A stretch of DNA of 63,948 bases from Acidobacteriota bacterium (lineage in GTDB: Bacteria > Acidobacteriota > Terriglobia > Terriglobales > SCQP01): positions 1 through 63,948 of the forward strand of contig JAJYIU010000024.1 of NCBI GenBank assembly GCA_021789895.1, read 5' to 3'. The position numbers were made by a program, and so were the translations under genes. Positions 17,419-25,633 of the stretch are shown here, one piece after another. The notes beneath the pieces are model-generated. The model was not told where the DNA came from. It did no database searches and worked only from the letters and a program-made list of their open reading frames with translations. Numbering within the stretch: position 1 is the first letter of the stretch; each line of letters starts with the position of its first letter.

Positions 17419-18318
17419 TCATCCAAGCCCGCCGGCGTGCCCGGGGCGTCGCGCCCTGAGCACGCGCGGCAATCCCTGAAGATCGTTTTTGATTTCGACC
17501 AACTCCCAATCGCGCAGGGCGGGCAGCAACTGCCCGGCGGTGTTGTACCCCAACTCTAGCACCAGGCCGCCGCCCGGACGCAGTAGGTGGAACGCCTGCG
17601 GCAGCAGCCGCGCATAAATTTCCGTGCCGCTGGGGCCGGCGATCAGCGCGGATCGAGGCTCGTATTTCTGCACCTCCGGCGGTAACGATTCCAATTCCGA
17701 TTCGGCGATGTACGGGGGATTGGAGACGATCAAATCCAACTGCCGGGGCAGCGAGTGCCGGCGTTGCGCCTCTGCCGCCAACCAGGGCGCCATCAAATCG
17801 CCGTGCAGCCAGGCCACTTCCGCCTGCAGCCGTGCCGCGTTGCGTTCGGCCACGCGCAATGCGGATTCAGACAGGTCCACGCCCCAAAGGCGCGCCGGAT
17901 GGCGGCGCTGGACCAGTTCCAGTGCCAGCGTTATGGCGATGCAGCCGGAGCCTGTGCCCACATCCACGATCTGCGGCGAGGGCATGGTCAATGCGAGTTC
18001 AAGGGCGGCTTCGACCACCAGTTCCGTTTCCGGCCGTGGGATCAGCACGGCGGAGGTGACGGCGAATTCGCGGCCGAAAAACTCCTGCACGCCGGTGAGG
18101 TACTGCGCCGGCGTTCCCTGGGCGCGCTGTTCCAGCCACCCGTCCACGAGGCGCCCGGCTTCCGGCGGGATTTCCGCCTCCGGATGCGCGTACAGCCAGG
18201 CCAGATCCCTTCCTAATGCGCGCGCGAGCAGCAGATCGGCCGAAGCCTCCGGCTGGCTGATTGCCGCCTCGCGCAATCGGGCGCGGGCGGCGTTTCTCAA
18301 CTCCTGCAGGCGAGGCAT
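17419..18318 (-). CDS. prmC: Release-factor glutamine methyltransferase
   Basis: PrmC methylates the Gln of the GGQ motif in peptide release factors. The product is 299 residues from the ATG at 18318. An N-terminal helical domain (MPRLQELRNAARARLREA, GRDLAWLYAHPE) precedes the methyltransferase fold: GREFAVTSAVLIPRPETELVVE, VDVGTGSGCIAITLALEL, WGVDLSESAL and the N6/amide signature LIVSNPPYIAESEL. A longer open frame exists upstream but lies in poorly coding AT-rich DNA. Confidence 0.95.
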   Translation of the reverse strand: MPRLQELRNAARARLREAAISQPEASADLLLARALGRDLAWLYAHPEAEIPPEAGRLVDGWLEQRAQGTPAQYLTGVQEFFGREFAVTSAVLIPRPETELVVEAALELALTMPSPQIVDVGTGSGCIAITLALELVQRRHPARLWGVDLSESALRVAERNAARLQAEVAWLHGDLMAPWLAAEAQRRHSLPRQLDLIVSNPPYIAESELESLPPEVQKYEPRSALIAGPSGTEIYARLLPQAFHLLRPGGGLVLELGYNTAGQLLPALRDWELVEIKNDLQGLPRVLRARRPGHAGGLG

Positions 18319-18684
18319 AGCGGAGGGGTCAGCTTGACGGACCTGCCCGCGGCCGCGATATGCAAAATTTTGCACTTTCTCTGGCGCGAGCCTGTCTTGC
18401 GATGACCTTAGATATATTTTGCGTGAATTCGTGCGGCGAGGCGGGACGGGATTTCGGTGCAACTGCCTTATGAATCGAGGTAATAAAAAACTGCACAACC
18501 TCGTCGCTTTTACTCGACCCCAGCCCAAAATTCGCCGCCATTGAGCGTGGAGATTCGCGTCGTTCACCGGCGTATCACTCGTAAGACTCGCTATTTCAAA
18601 GATTTAATCTCGTTGTCCCCGTTCCCCAAAAGAAACAAATCGGGTTTGCGTCTATGGCGCTGAACGTGCACCGAAGTTGAAAAA
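18319..18684. other. Divergent control region between prmC and tonB
   Basis: The 366 bases are AT-richer than the neighbouring genes and should hold promoters for both directions. The clearest element is the 14-bp palindrome at 18361-18374. I cannot name a confident sigma-70 promoter. A weak sigma-54-like string at 18655-18670 is too close to the tonB start to be convincing. Confidence 0.5.
18361..18374. promoter_or_regulatory. 14-bp perfect palindrome TGCAAAATTTTGCA, possible operator
   Basis: The site is symmetrical over all 14 bases and has the form TGCA-N6-TGCA. It lies 42 bases upstream of the prmC start and about 310 upstream of tonB. Two further TGCA-N6-TGCA sites lie in front of the sigma-54 promoter at 30009-30024. 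No binding protein can be assigned. Confidence 0.4.
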
Positions 18685-19803
18685 ATGGTCGAACTTCAAT
18701 TCAAGACGAAGCCGGACCCGCTGCCTCGCGAGAGGATCGATCCCCAATACGTGCCGCAGTTCAGCAGCTTGGATATCGGCAAGCCGCCCTGGAAGGGCTA
18801 TGGTGTCGGGTTCGTGCTGCAGTGCATTCTGATCGCGCTGATGATCGTTTTCGGCGTCAAGATCGGAAGCCAGAAGATTTTTCACCAGCGCTACGAGACT
18901 TTGCTGTTTCCGGTCACGCCGCCGAAGCCGCCGGCGATCCGTCCCATGCATATGCCCCGGGCATTACGCCGTCTGGAGGCATATAAGGCGCCGCCGCCGC
19001 CCAAGCTGCATGTAATCCATCCGCCCCGGACGCGTCCGCTGCCGAAACCGGCCGCGGTGGTCATGCGCAATCCACTTCGGCTGCCGAAAATCAACTTGCC
19101 GAAGCCCAAACGGATCGTGCGCAAGGTGCATTTCAATTCCAACGTCAGGGAAGCGATGCGCCGCCCTGCGGCGCGCGTGCACACCGGCGCGTTTTTTGGC
19201 GCGCCCACCGCCGATCCGCGGCACCAACTGGCGCCGCGTCAGGTCCAGACCGGCGGATTTGGCGACCCCAACGGCATCCACGGCCCCCAAACCACGCGGC
19301 ATGGCAACGTGACCGCGGTGGGCTCGTTCGGGCTGCCGGAAGGACCGGGGCACGGCAATGGCTCGGGCGGGCGGCATGGGGCCTCCGGCGCCATTGCCAG
19401 TGTTGGCTTTGGCAGCGGCATCAGCGGCGGCGTCTCCAGCGGGCCGGGCGGTTCGGTGCAAAGCGCCGGATTCAACAATCAAACGGAAACCGCCACGCGG
19501 CGGCGAAGCTCGCGCGCGGCGGTGCAGCCGCTGACGCGGAGCGTCGTCATCCTGTACAAACCCCATCCCGGTTACACCGCCGAGGCCCGGGCGAAGCACT
19601 TGCAAGGTGAGGTCTGGCTATCGGTCATTTTTCTGGCCAGCGGCCGCGTGCAGGTCCGGCATGTCATTCAGGGCCTGGGGGCCGGCTTGGATCAATCCGC
19701 CATTCAGGCGGCGCGAGCCATTCGTTTTCAACCCGCTCTGCGCGGAGGCAAGCCGGTGGATTTTCCGGCCCGGATTCGTATCCGGTTCCAGTTGGCGCAC
19801 TGA
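18685..19803 (+). CDS. tonB: TonB energy-transducing protein
   Basis: TonB couples the proton motive force of the ExbBD motor to outer-membrane receptors. The product is 372 residues. There is a cytoplasmic N-terminus of about 38 residues, longer than usual, one membrane anchor (about 41-62, VGFVLQCILIALMIVFGV), a Pro/Lys-rich periplasmic stretch (about 75-140), a Gly/Ser-rich linker (about 190-275), and a TonB C-terminal domain (about 280-372) with YTAEARAKHLQGEVWLSVIFLASGRVQ and FQPALRGGKPVDFPARIRIRF. exbB and exbD are not nearby. The secreted M48-like gene follows 19 bases later. Confidence 0.88.
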   Translation: MVELQFKTKPDPLPRERIDPQYVPQFSSLDIGKPPWKGYGVGFVLQCILIALMIVFGVKIGSQKIFHQRYETLLFPVTPPKPPAIRPMHMPRALRRLEAYKAPPPPKLHVIHPPRTRPLPKPAAVVMRNPLRLPKINLPKPKRIVRKVHFNSNVREAMRRPAARVHTGAFFGAPTADPRHQLAPRQVQTGGFGDPNGIHGPQTTRHGNVTAVGSFGLPEGPGHGNGSGGRHGASGAIASVGFGSGISGGVSSGPGGSVQSAGFNNQTETATRRRSSRAAVQPLTRSVVILYKPHPGYTAEARAKHLQGEVWLSVIFLASGRVQVRHVIQGLGAGLDQSAIQAARAIRFQPALRGGKPVDFPARIRIRFQLAH

Positions 19804-19822
19804 GCCAATAGTCGAGGTGATC

Positions 19823-21595
19823 ATGTTGCGACGTTTACCGTTTCTGGCACTGCTCATCGGCAGTCTAGGTTCATTCCTGCTTTTACCGGCGCAGACGGCG
19901 AACGCCCCGGCGCCGCCGAGGCAGACGCCGGCGGCCCAAACCCCCGCCCGCAGCGCGCCGGCCGCGACCACCCCGGCCGCCCCGCCTGCTCCGCAAGCCA
20001 ATCCCAATGCGGGCGCGGCGAATGCGGGGATGACGGTTCCAGCCATCATCGACACCATGGCGCGCCAGGAAAAACAGCTTTATCAAACGATGAAGAAGTA
20101 TCACCCCATCGTCGAAACCTACATCCAAAATTTCCGGCTTGATCCGGTGCTCGGCCAGGTGCCGATCAACGATCACTATTACCTGGGGCAACTGAACTAC
20201 AGCCGCGGCATCGCACAGGACCGCTCCTTTTTGAGCAAGCCCGGCTGGGGCGTCGGGATTTTCACCGCCTTGAGCCGTTTTTATTCGTTGCATTACCTTT
20301 CGGCCGGCTTCGTGGACATGCTGTTTCCCGATCCGATGCGTTTCGACCGGAACCATTACCAGTTCAAGTATCTGCGGCAGGATTTTCTCGGCAGCGTGCG
20401 CTGTTACGTCTTCAATGTGCAGCCCAAAAAAGGGGTACACGGAGCCTTTTTAGGCCGGATCTGGATTGAGGCGCAACACCTGCACCTGGTCCGCTTCAAC
20501 GGCACTTTCGTGCCGCAGCCGCTGTTCAGCCGCTACTTCCACTTCGACAGTTGGCGCATCAATACCCAGCCCGGATTATGGGTGCCGGCCTTCGTCTACA
20601 GCGAAGAATCGGACGTGAAGGGATCCACCATGTTCGGCTTCGCCGGGCACGCCCGCTTCGGCGCGGAAACCCATATCTGGGGTTACGGTTTGAACCTGCC
20701 GCAATCCACTTCAACCGCCTCGCAGTTGACCGTGGAGGGAAGGGTCCAGGACCAAAGCCGCGCCGCGGATGCCTATTCCCCGATTCAGGCCGCCCGGCTG
20801 TGGCAGCGCGAAGCCGAAGACAATGTGCTGCACCGCTTGCAGCGGGCGGGCATGCTGGCGCCGCCGGGCCCGGTGGATAAAACCCTGGAAACCGTGGTCA
20901 ACAATCTGGAAGTCACCAACAATCTCGACATCCATCCCCGCGTGCGCTGCCGCGTGCTGCTGGTGACGCCGATGGTGGTCTTCAATATCGGGCATACGAT
21001 CGTGGTCAGCCGCGGGCTGATTGACGTGCTTCCGGATGAGCCCACGCTGGCGATGGTGCTGGCGCATGGGCTGGCGGCAATTGTCAAAGGCATGCCGATC
21101 GACACCAAATTCGCCTTCTACGACCGCATGCTGATCCCCAACGACGAAGTGTTCACCAAATTTCACCTGCAGCATAATCGCGCGCAGGAATCGTTGATCA
21201 ACGCGGAAACCGTGCAGTTGATGGAGAAATCGCCGTATAAAGACAAACTCGACAAGGTGGGCCTGTTCTTAGAAGCGGTGAACGCCCGCGCCCGCGCGCT
21301 GCCGCACCTGATGGGCCCCAATTTCATCGGCAACCCGCTTATTCACAATCAAGTCGTTCAGGGGCTGGGGCCGCTGGTGCAGAAAGGGCCGCGGCTGCAA
21401 TTCGCTTCCTTGAAACAAATCGAAGCCCTGCCGCTGGGCAGCCGCATCCAACTCGAACCCTGGAATGACACGGTGGAGATGCTGCATGCGCCGCCGGTGA
21501 CCTTGTACTCGGCGGCGGAAAAGATGCCCTTCCAGGTCACGCCCCAGCGGCCTTACCTGCGGCGCGCCTCGCAGATGCAAGTGGCGGCCCGCTGA
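19823..21595 (+). CDS. Secreted M48-peptidase-like protein without the zinc-binding motif
   Basis: The product is 590 residues from the ATG at 19823. A signal peptide (MLRRLPFLALLIGSLGSFLLLPAQ) is followed by a Pro/Ala-rich low-complexity linker (about 25-65), then a large domain of unknown function (about 70-360). The C-terminal part has M48 metalloprotease layout: GHTIVVSRGLIDVLPDEPTLAMVLAHGLAAI corresponds to the usual vocabulary around LAHELGH. Here the HExxH zinc site reads His415-Gly-Leu-Ala-Ala419, so catalytic Glu and the second His are missing and proteolysis is unlikely. It may be a periplasmic binding or scaffold protein. Its position directly after tonB suggests an envelope role. 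Confidence 0.65.
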   Translation: MLRRLPFLALLIGSLGSFLLLPAQTANAPAPPRQTPAAQTPARSAPAATTPAAPPAPQANPNAGAANAGMTVPAIIDTMARQEKQLYQTMKKYHPIVETYIQNFRLDPVLGQVPINDHYYLGQLNYSRGIAQDRSFLSKPGWGVGIFTALSRFYSLHYLSAGFVDMLFPDPMRFDRNHYQFKYLRQDFLGSVRCYVFNVQPKKGVHGAFLGRIWIEAQHLHLVRFNGTFVPQPLFSRYFHFDSWRINTQPGLWVPAFVYSEESDVKGSTMFGFAGHARFGAETHIWGYGLNLPQSTSTASQLTVEGRVQDQSRAADAYSPIQAARLWQREAEDNVLHRLQRAGMLAPPGPVDKTLETVVNNLEVTNNLDIHPRVRCRVLLVTPMVVFNIGHTIVVSRGLIDVLPDEPTLAMVLAHGLAAIVKGMPIDTKFAFYDRMLIPNDEVFTKFHLQHNRAQESLINAETVQLMEKSPYKDKLDKVGLFLEAVNARARALPHLMGPNFIGNPLIHNQVVQGLGPLVQKGPRLQFASLKQIEALPLGSRIQLEPWNDTVEMLHAPPVTLYSAAEKMPFQVTPQRPYLRRASQMQVAAR

Positions 21596-21638
21596 ACCCG
21601 CGGCCGGACCGGCGGCGGCCGTGCCGGCGCCGAAGCGG

Positions 21639-22976
21639 CTACTGGCCGATGGCCGCCTGGATCGCTTGCGCGATGGAGCCGGCATGATGCTTCACTTCCG
21701 CATCGTCGCCGGCTTCCACCATGACCCGCGCAAGCGGCTCGGTGCCGGAATACCGCACCAGCACCCGCCCGCGGCCCTGGAAGAAGCGTTCCGCCTCGGC
21801 GATCAACTGGCAAACGGCGGGCAACTGTTCGAGCGGGCGCTTTTCCCGCACCCGCACGTTGATGATTTTCTGCGGGAAAGCAGTGTAGCCGGAGCGTAAT
21901 TCCGCCAGCCGGGCGCCCTCGCCCAGCAATTCCAGCACGCGCAGGCCGGTGAGCAGGCCATCGCCGGTGGTGGCGTCGGCCAGGCAGATGACGTGGCCGG
22001 AAGGTTCGCCGCCCAACTGGGCGCCGGTTTCCAGCATGCATTGCAGCACGTATTTGTCGCCTACGGCGGTGCGCCGCAGCTCGACCCCCTCATCCCGCAG
22101 CGCCAGCTCGAGCGCCAGATTCGACATCACCGTCGCGATCACCAGCGCCGGGTCGAGCCGATGCTGCCCCCGCAGCGCCCGCGCCAGAATCAACAGCGCC
22201 TCGTCGCCGTCCATGACGCGGCCAAGATGATCGGCGAAAATCACCCGGTCCGCATCGCCATCGAAGGCCAGCCCGCAGGATGCGCGGTGGGCGACGACGG
22301 CGGCTGCCATGGCTTCGGGGTGGAGTGAACCGCAGGCATGATTGATGTTGCGTCCATCCGGCGCCGCGTTCAGCACGGTGGTGCGGCAACCCAGGCGCTG
22401 CAGCAACGCCGGCGCCAGTTCGCTGGCGGCGCCCTGGGCGCAATCGAGCACGACGTGGAGTGAAGCTAAGCCGCCGTGGTTGAGCCGGCGCGTGAGAAAT
22501 TCCAGATACGCTTCCTTGCCGGCGGGCTCCAGCGACAGCGGGAGCGATTGCGGGCGGGGGGACTGGGCGCGCAGGGCTTCGATGCGCGACTCCAATTCCA
22601 ATTCCACCGGGTCGGGCAGTTTATAGCCATCATGGCCGAAAATCTTGATGCCGTTATCGTGGTAGGGGTTATGCGAGGCCGAAATCATGACGCCGGCGAC
22701 CATGCCATTGTGGCGGGCCAGGTAGGCAATGCCGGGAGTGGTGATCACTCCGGCAAAAGTACAGGCGCAAGATTGGCTCTGAAGTCCGGCGGCCAAAGTT
22801 TCGGCGATCCAGCGCCCGCTTTCGCGCGTGTCCTGGCCCAAGATGACCGGGCCGGTGTCATGGTGATCGTGCAGCCAACCGCCTAGAGCGGCGCCAATGG
22901 TGTAAACCGTAGCGGCGTCAAGCGGATATTGTCCGGCGACTCCGCGGATGCCATCGGTGCCGAAATAACTGGGCAT
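21639..22976 (-). CDS. glmM: Phosphoglucosamine mutase
   Basis: GlmM converts glucosamine-6-phosphate to glucosamine-1-phosphate for UDP-GlcNAc, peptidoglycan and LPS. The product is 445 residues from the ATG at 22976 (MPSYFGTDGIRGVAG). The phosphoserine is Ser101 in GVMISASHNPYHDNGIKIF. The metal loop is FDGDADRVIF, the sugar-binding loop GGEPSGHVI, and the phosphate-binding loop RYSGTEPLARVMVE. It is the last gene of the cdaA-cdaR-glmM set, an arrangement known from Firmicutes, where CdaR and GlmM both regulate the cyclase CdaA. Confidence 0.96.
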   Translation of the reverse strand: MPSYFGTDGIRGVAGQYPLDAATVYTIGAALGGWLHDHHDTGPVILGQDTRESGRWIAETLAAGLQSQSCACTFAGVITTPGIAYLARHNGMVAGVMISASHNPYHDNGIKIFGHDGYKLPDPVELELESRIEALRAQSPRPQSLPLSLEPAGKEAYLEFLTRRLNHGGLASLHVVLDCAQGAASELAPALLQRLGCRTTVLNAAPDGRNINHACGSLHPEAMAAAVVAHRASCGLAFDGDADRVIFADHLGRVMDGDEALLILARALRGQHRLDPALVIATVMSNLALELALRDEGVELRRTAVGDKYVLQCMLETGAQLGGEPSGHVICLADATTGDGLLTGLRVLELLGEGARLAELRSGYTAFPQKIINVRVREKRPLEQLPAVCQLIAEAERFFQGRGRVLVRYSGTEPLARVMVEAGDDAEVKHHAGSIAQAIQAAIGQ

Positions 22977-23044
22977 AAAGATTTTACGAGCTCCAACGCT
23001 GCAGGTACGACCAGTGTAGCAGTTGACCGCCGCTCCTCGCAGAG

Positions 23045-23764
23045 TCAGTGAGGAAGGCGCCGCAGGCGATGGGGCGGATGATGCGGCTTGGGTGCAGGCA
23101 GGCGGCTCGCATGCGCAATCCGAACCCAAGCAAAGGCATCCGGAGGATATTTCAGCCGCACCGAAGGATCGGGACTGGCGGGCAGCATCGGCAAGCGCTG
23201 ATCGGCATGCAGGCCGGCGATATCCAGCGGCAAGCGTATCCGGCCATGCAGCCTGGCCAGAACCGGAGCCGGCCCGGTCGCCTCCACCCAAGGCGGGAAC
23301 ATCTGCACGCGCTCCAAGCGGAAGCCGGGCGCGGGCAAGCCTACCGGCTGAGCTTGCAGCTCCAGCCGAACGGTCAAGATCCGCTCCAGGTCGATGGACA
23401 ACATATTCGGCCGGATGCTGGCGACATGCAAATCGAAGGGGACGGCGACATTGGCCGCGGTCAGGTAAACCGGATGGCGTCCGGGTTTCAGCCCGGTTAA
23501 TTCCACGCTGACGCTGAGCGCGGTATAAGCTGCCCGCGAGACCAAATCCGCCGGGCCGATCAGGCGCACTTCGACGCGATGCAAATGAACGTTGGTGATT
23601 TCCATGCCGGCCGGCAGGTCGCGAAAAACGATGGGCGCGGTCAGCCCGACTTCGGAGCGAGGCTGGCCGGAGATGGCGATATAAAGCAGCAGGCTGAGGC
23701 CGAGAGCCAGCAGTTTCAGGTTCCAATGCCGAATCAGCTTCTGCAGCAGGAACTTCATCGGCAT
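23045..23764 (-). CDS. cdaR: CdaR-like YbbR-domain protein, regulator of diadenylate cyclase
   Basis: The product is 239 residues. I place the start at the ATG at 23764 (or the ATG at 23758), because the membrane anchor KFLLQKLIRHWNLKLLALGLSLLLYIAI-type segment begins at once after it; the longer frame to 23869 would overlap cdaA. After one N-terminal membrane helix there are two extracytoplasmic YbbR-like beta domains (LTAPIVFRDLPAGMEIT..., VYLTAANVAVPFDLHVASIRPNMLSIDLERI). In Firmicutes CdaR binds CdaA and modulates cyclic di-AMP synthesis. The identification rests on the domain pattern plus position between cdaA and glmM. Confidence 0.82.
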   Translation of the reverse strand: MPMKFLLQKLIRHWNLKLLALGLSLLLYIAISGQPRSEVGLTAPIVFRDLPAGMEITNVHLHRVEVRLIGPADLVSRAAYTALSVSVELTGLKPGRHPVYLTAANVAVPFDLHVASIRPNMLSIDLERILTVRLELQAQPVGLPAPGFRLERVQMFPPWVEATGPAPVLARLHGRIRLPLDIAGLHADQRLPMLPASPDPSVRLKYPPDAFAWVRIAHASRLPAPKPHHPPHRLRRLPH

Positions 23765-23837
23765 CTCCCGCCCGCCCCCAGGGGCCGGCCCCGCGCCGCG
23801 CGGGAAAATCCAATTCGCATCCGGCAACGATGGTACA

Positions 23838-24701
23838 TCATGAGTACATCCCTTGCGACGAGCCGCCATCCGCCGGCGGATGCGATTGGGTTGTCGGCAG
23901 CGCCAGCGGCGGCAGGTATTGCCGGAACAGTTCTCCCAGGCGCTGGCGCAAGCGCTCGACGCTCAAATCAGGTTCCAGCTTGCCGCCGGCCGCCAGGCTG
24001 ATGCCGCCGTGGGCTTCGCTGACCGCAATCGCCACCGCATCCGTCTCTTCGCTGATGCCGATGGCGGCGCGGTGGCGCGTGCCCCATTGCGGGGAAAGCA
24101 GCGGATTGGTGGAAATCGGCAAAAAACAGGCGGCGGCGGCAATCCGGTTGCCGCGAATGACGACGGCGCCGTCGTGCAGCGGGGCGCCGGGCCGAAAGAT
24201 GGTGATCAGCAGGTCATAACTGAGATGGGCTTGCAGCGGCACGCCGCTTTCGATGTAGGTGCGCAATCCGGTTTGGCGCTCCAAAACCATCAGCGCGCCA
24301 ATTTTGCGGCTGGAAAAATAATTGGCCGCCAGCACGACGTCTTCATAGCTTTCACCGGCGTCGTGATCGCGCGCCAGCCCCAGCGTACTGCGTCCGATTT
24401 TGGCCAGCCCGGTACGGATTTCCGATTGAAATAGCACCAGAATGGCAATGAACAGATAGGGCAAGGCGGTGCTGAGCAGCCAATGCAGCATGGCCAAGCC
24501 GACCCATTGCGAGCCGTAATAGGCCAGGACGAGCAGGAAAATGCCGAGCAGCACCTGGCTGGCGCGGGTGCCGCGCACCAGCAGCAGGCATTGATAGAGC
24601 ACGGCGGCCACGAGCAGAATATCGAGCACCGCCAGCGGCGTCAGGTGGCGCAGGCTCAGCCAGATTTCGTGCCAGTGGGCGGCGCCCATCGTTGAACGCA
24701 T
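23838..24701 (-). CDS. cdaA: Membrane diadenylate cyclase CdaA (DisA_N domain)
   Basis: The enzyme makes cyclic di-AMP from two ATP. The product is 287 residues. Three membrane helices lie in residues 22-42, 49-68 and 76-92, followed by a short linker and the DAC domain. The catalytic Asp-Gly-Ala is at 177-179 (PLHDGAVVI) and the Arg-His-Arg motif at 209-211 (WGTRHRAAIGISEETDAV). Both motifs are intact, so activity is expected. The start could be the ATG at 24701 or 24689. It is preceded 39 bases upstream by a STAS-domain gene and followed by cdaR and glmM. Confidence 0.93.
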   Translation of the reverse strand: MRSTMGAAHWHEIWLSLRHLTPLAVLDILLVAAVLYQCLLLVRGTRASQVLLGIFLLVLAYYGSQWVGLAMLHWLLSTALPYLFIAILVLFQSEIRTGLAKIGRSTLGLARDHDAGESYEDVVLAANYFSSRKIGALMVLERQTGLRTYIESGVPLQAHLSYDLLITIFRPGAPLHDGAVVIRGNRIAAAACFLPISTNPLLSPQWGTRHRAAIGISEETDAVAIAVSEAHGGISLAAGGKLEPDLSVERLRQRLGELFRQYLPPLALPTTQSHPPADGGSSQGMYS

Positions 24702-24740
24702 CTCCTTGCCGTCTGGCCCATGGGACGGGGGCGCGGCCGA

Positions 24741-25088
24741 TCAGGCGAAGGCGGCGATGGCTTCCGCCTCGTCGTCGTGGATGTCAAAAACCGTGTACAG
24801 CTTCGTGATCTGCAGCAGGTCGTGCACCTTCCGCGTCAGGCGCAGCAACTTCAATTCGCCTCCCTGACGGCGAATCGCGGCAAAGGCGCTGACCAGCTCG
24901 CCCAGCCCTGAGCTATCAATATATTGCACTTCGGAAAAATTCAACAACACGCGCGCATTTGGCTGCTGCGCGTACGGTTTCAGCGATTCGCGCAGCCGCG
25001 TGCTGGCTTCCCCCAGGATGATGCGGCCGGTCAGGTCCAATATGTCCACATCATCCACCTGGCGGGTTTGGATGCGCAGGGTATTCAT
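24741..25088 (-). CDS. STAS-domain anti-sigma factor antagonist (SpoIIAA/RsbV-like)
   Basis: The product is 115 residues from the ATG at 25088. It has the whole STAS fold: VDILDLTGRIILGEASTRLRES, VLLNFSEVQYIDSSGLGELVSAFAAIR, and a C-terminal LLQITKLYTVFDIHDDEAEAIAAF. The loop IDSSGLG contains the serine that partner kinases phosphorylate. The start overlaps the stop of the upstream RsbW-like kinase gene (ATGA), which supports a kinase-antagonist pair. No sigma factor or PP2C phosphatase of the switch is in the window. Confidence 0.92.
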   Translation of the reverse strand: MNTLRIQTRQVDDVDILDLTGRIILGEASTRLRESLKPYAQQPNARVLLNFSEVQYIDSSGLGELVSAFAAIRRQGGELKLLRLTRKVHDLLQITKLYTVFDIHDDEAEAIAAFA

Positions 25089-25552
25089 TCGCGGTTGGCG
25101 CCCGGGCCGGAATGGCTGCAACCCCGGCCATCCAGGGACGGCCGGTGTTTACACATCCGGACGCTGGTGCCATGCGGGCTGGGATAAAAATCAATCTGAT
25201 CCATAAACGCCCGGGCTAAGAGCATCCCGCGGCCGGATTGCCGCATCAGGTTTTCCGGCGCCAGCGGATCGGGTTGATGGTTGGGATCGAAACCGGCGCC
25301 TTCATCCTGGATCTCGATCACCAATTCTGCCGGCGTGAGCTCGAATTCCAGCTTGACCCGCTTGGCCGGGTCGTAAGCGTTGCCGTGGGCGATGGCATTG
25401 ATGACGATTTCGCGCACCGCCATCGCCACCTCGTGCCGGTCGGCTTCGCTGAAACCGGCTTCGCTGGCGAAATATTGAGCTTGGGTCTGCGCGCGGTCTA
25501 CGCTTTCGAGCCGGCTTTCTAAACGTAAGACTTCGTGTTTGGATTCAACCAT
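25085..25552 (-). CDS. RsbW/SpoIIAB-like ATP-binding anti-sigma kinase
   Basis: The product is 155 residues from the ATG at 25552. It is a GHKL ATPase domain: the N-box is MAVREIVINAIAHGNAYDP, the G1 box IQDEGAGFDP, and the G2 region MRQSGRGMLLARAFMDQI. This group phosphorylates STAS antagonists and binds sigma factors in partner switching. The 3' end overlaps the STAS gene start by 4 bases. It is the first gene of a probable operon leading into cdaA, cdaR and glmM. Confidence 0.9.
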   Translation of the reverse strand: MVESKHEVLRLESRLESVDRAQTQAQYFASEAGFSEADRHEVAMAVREIVINAIAHGNAYDPAKRVKLEFELTPAELVIEIQDEGAGFDPNHQPDPLAPENLMRQSGRGMLLARAFMDQIDFYPSPHGTSVRMCKHRPSLDGRGCSHSGPGANRE

Positions 25553-25633
25553 AGCGGCCCGAAACCGTGCCGGCTCAAGCAAAAACAAGATGGCATGGGG
25601 AGCGCATCCTGTCAAATGCCCATTCGGCGGCGT

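Noticed and set aside
18655-18670. Sigma-54-like string TGGCGCTGAACGTGCA before tonB
   Set aside because: GG and GC are in phase, but two consensus bases differ and transcription would begin within a few bases of the tonB start codon.
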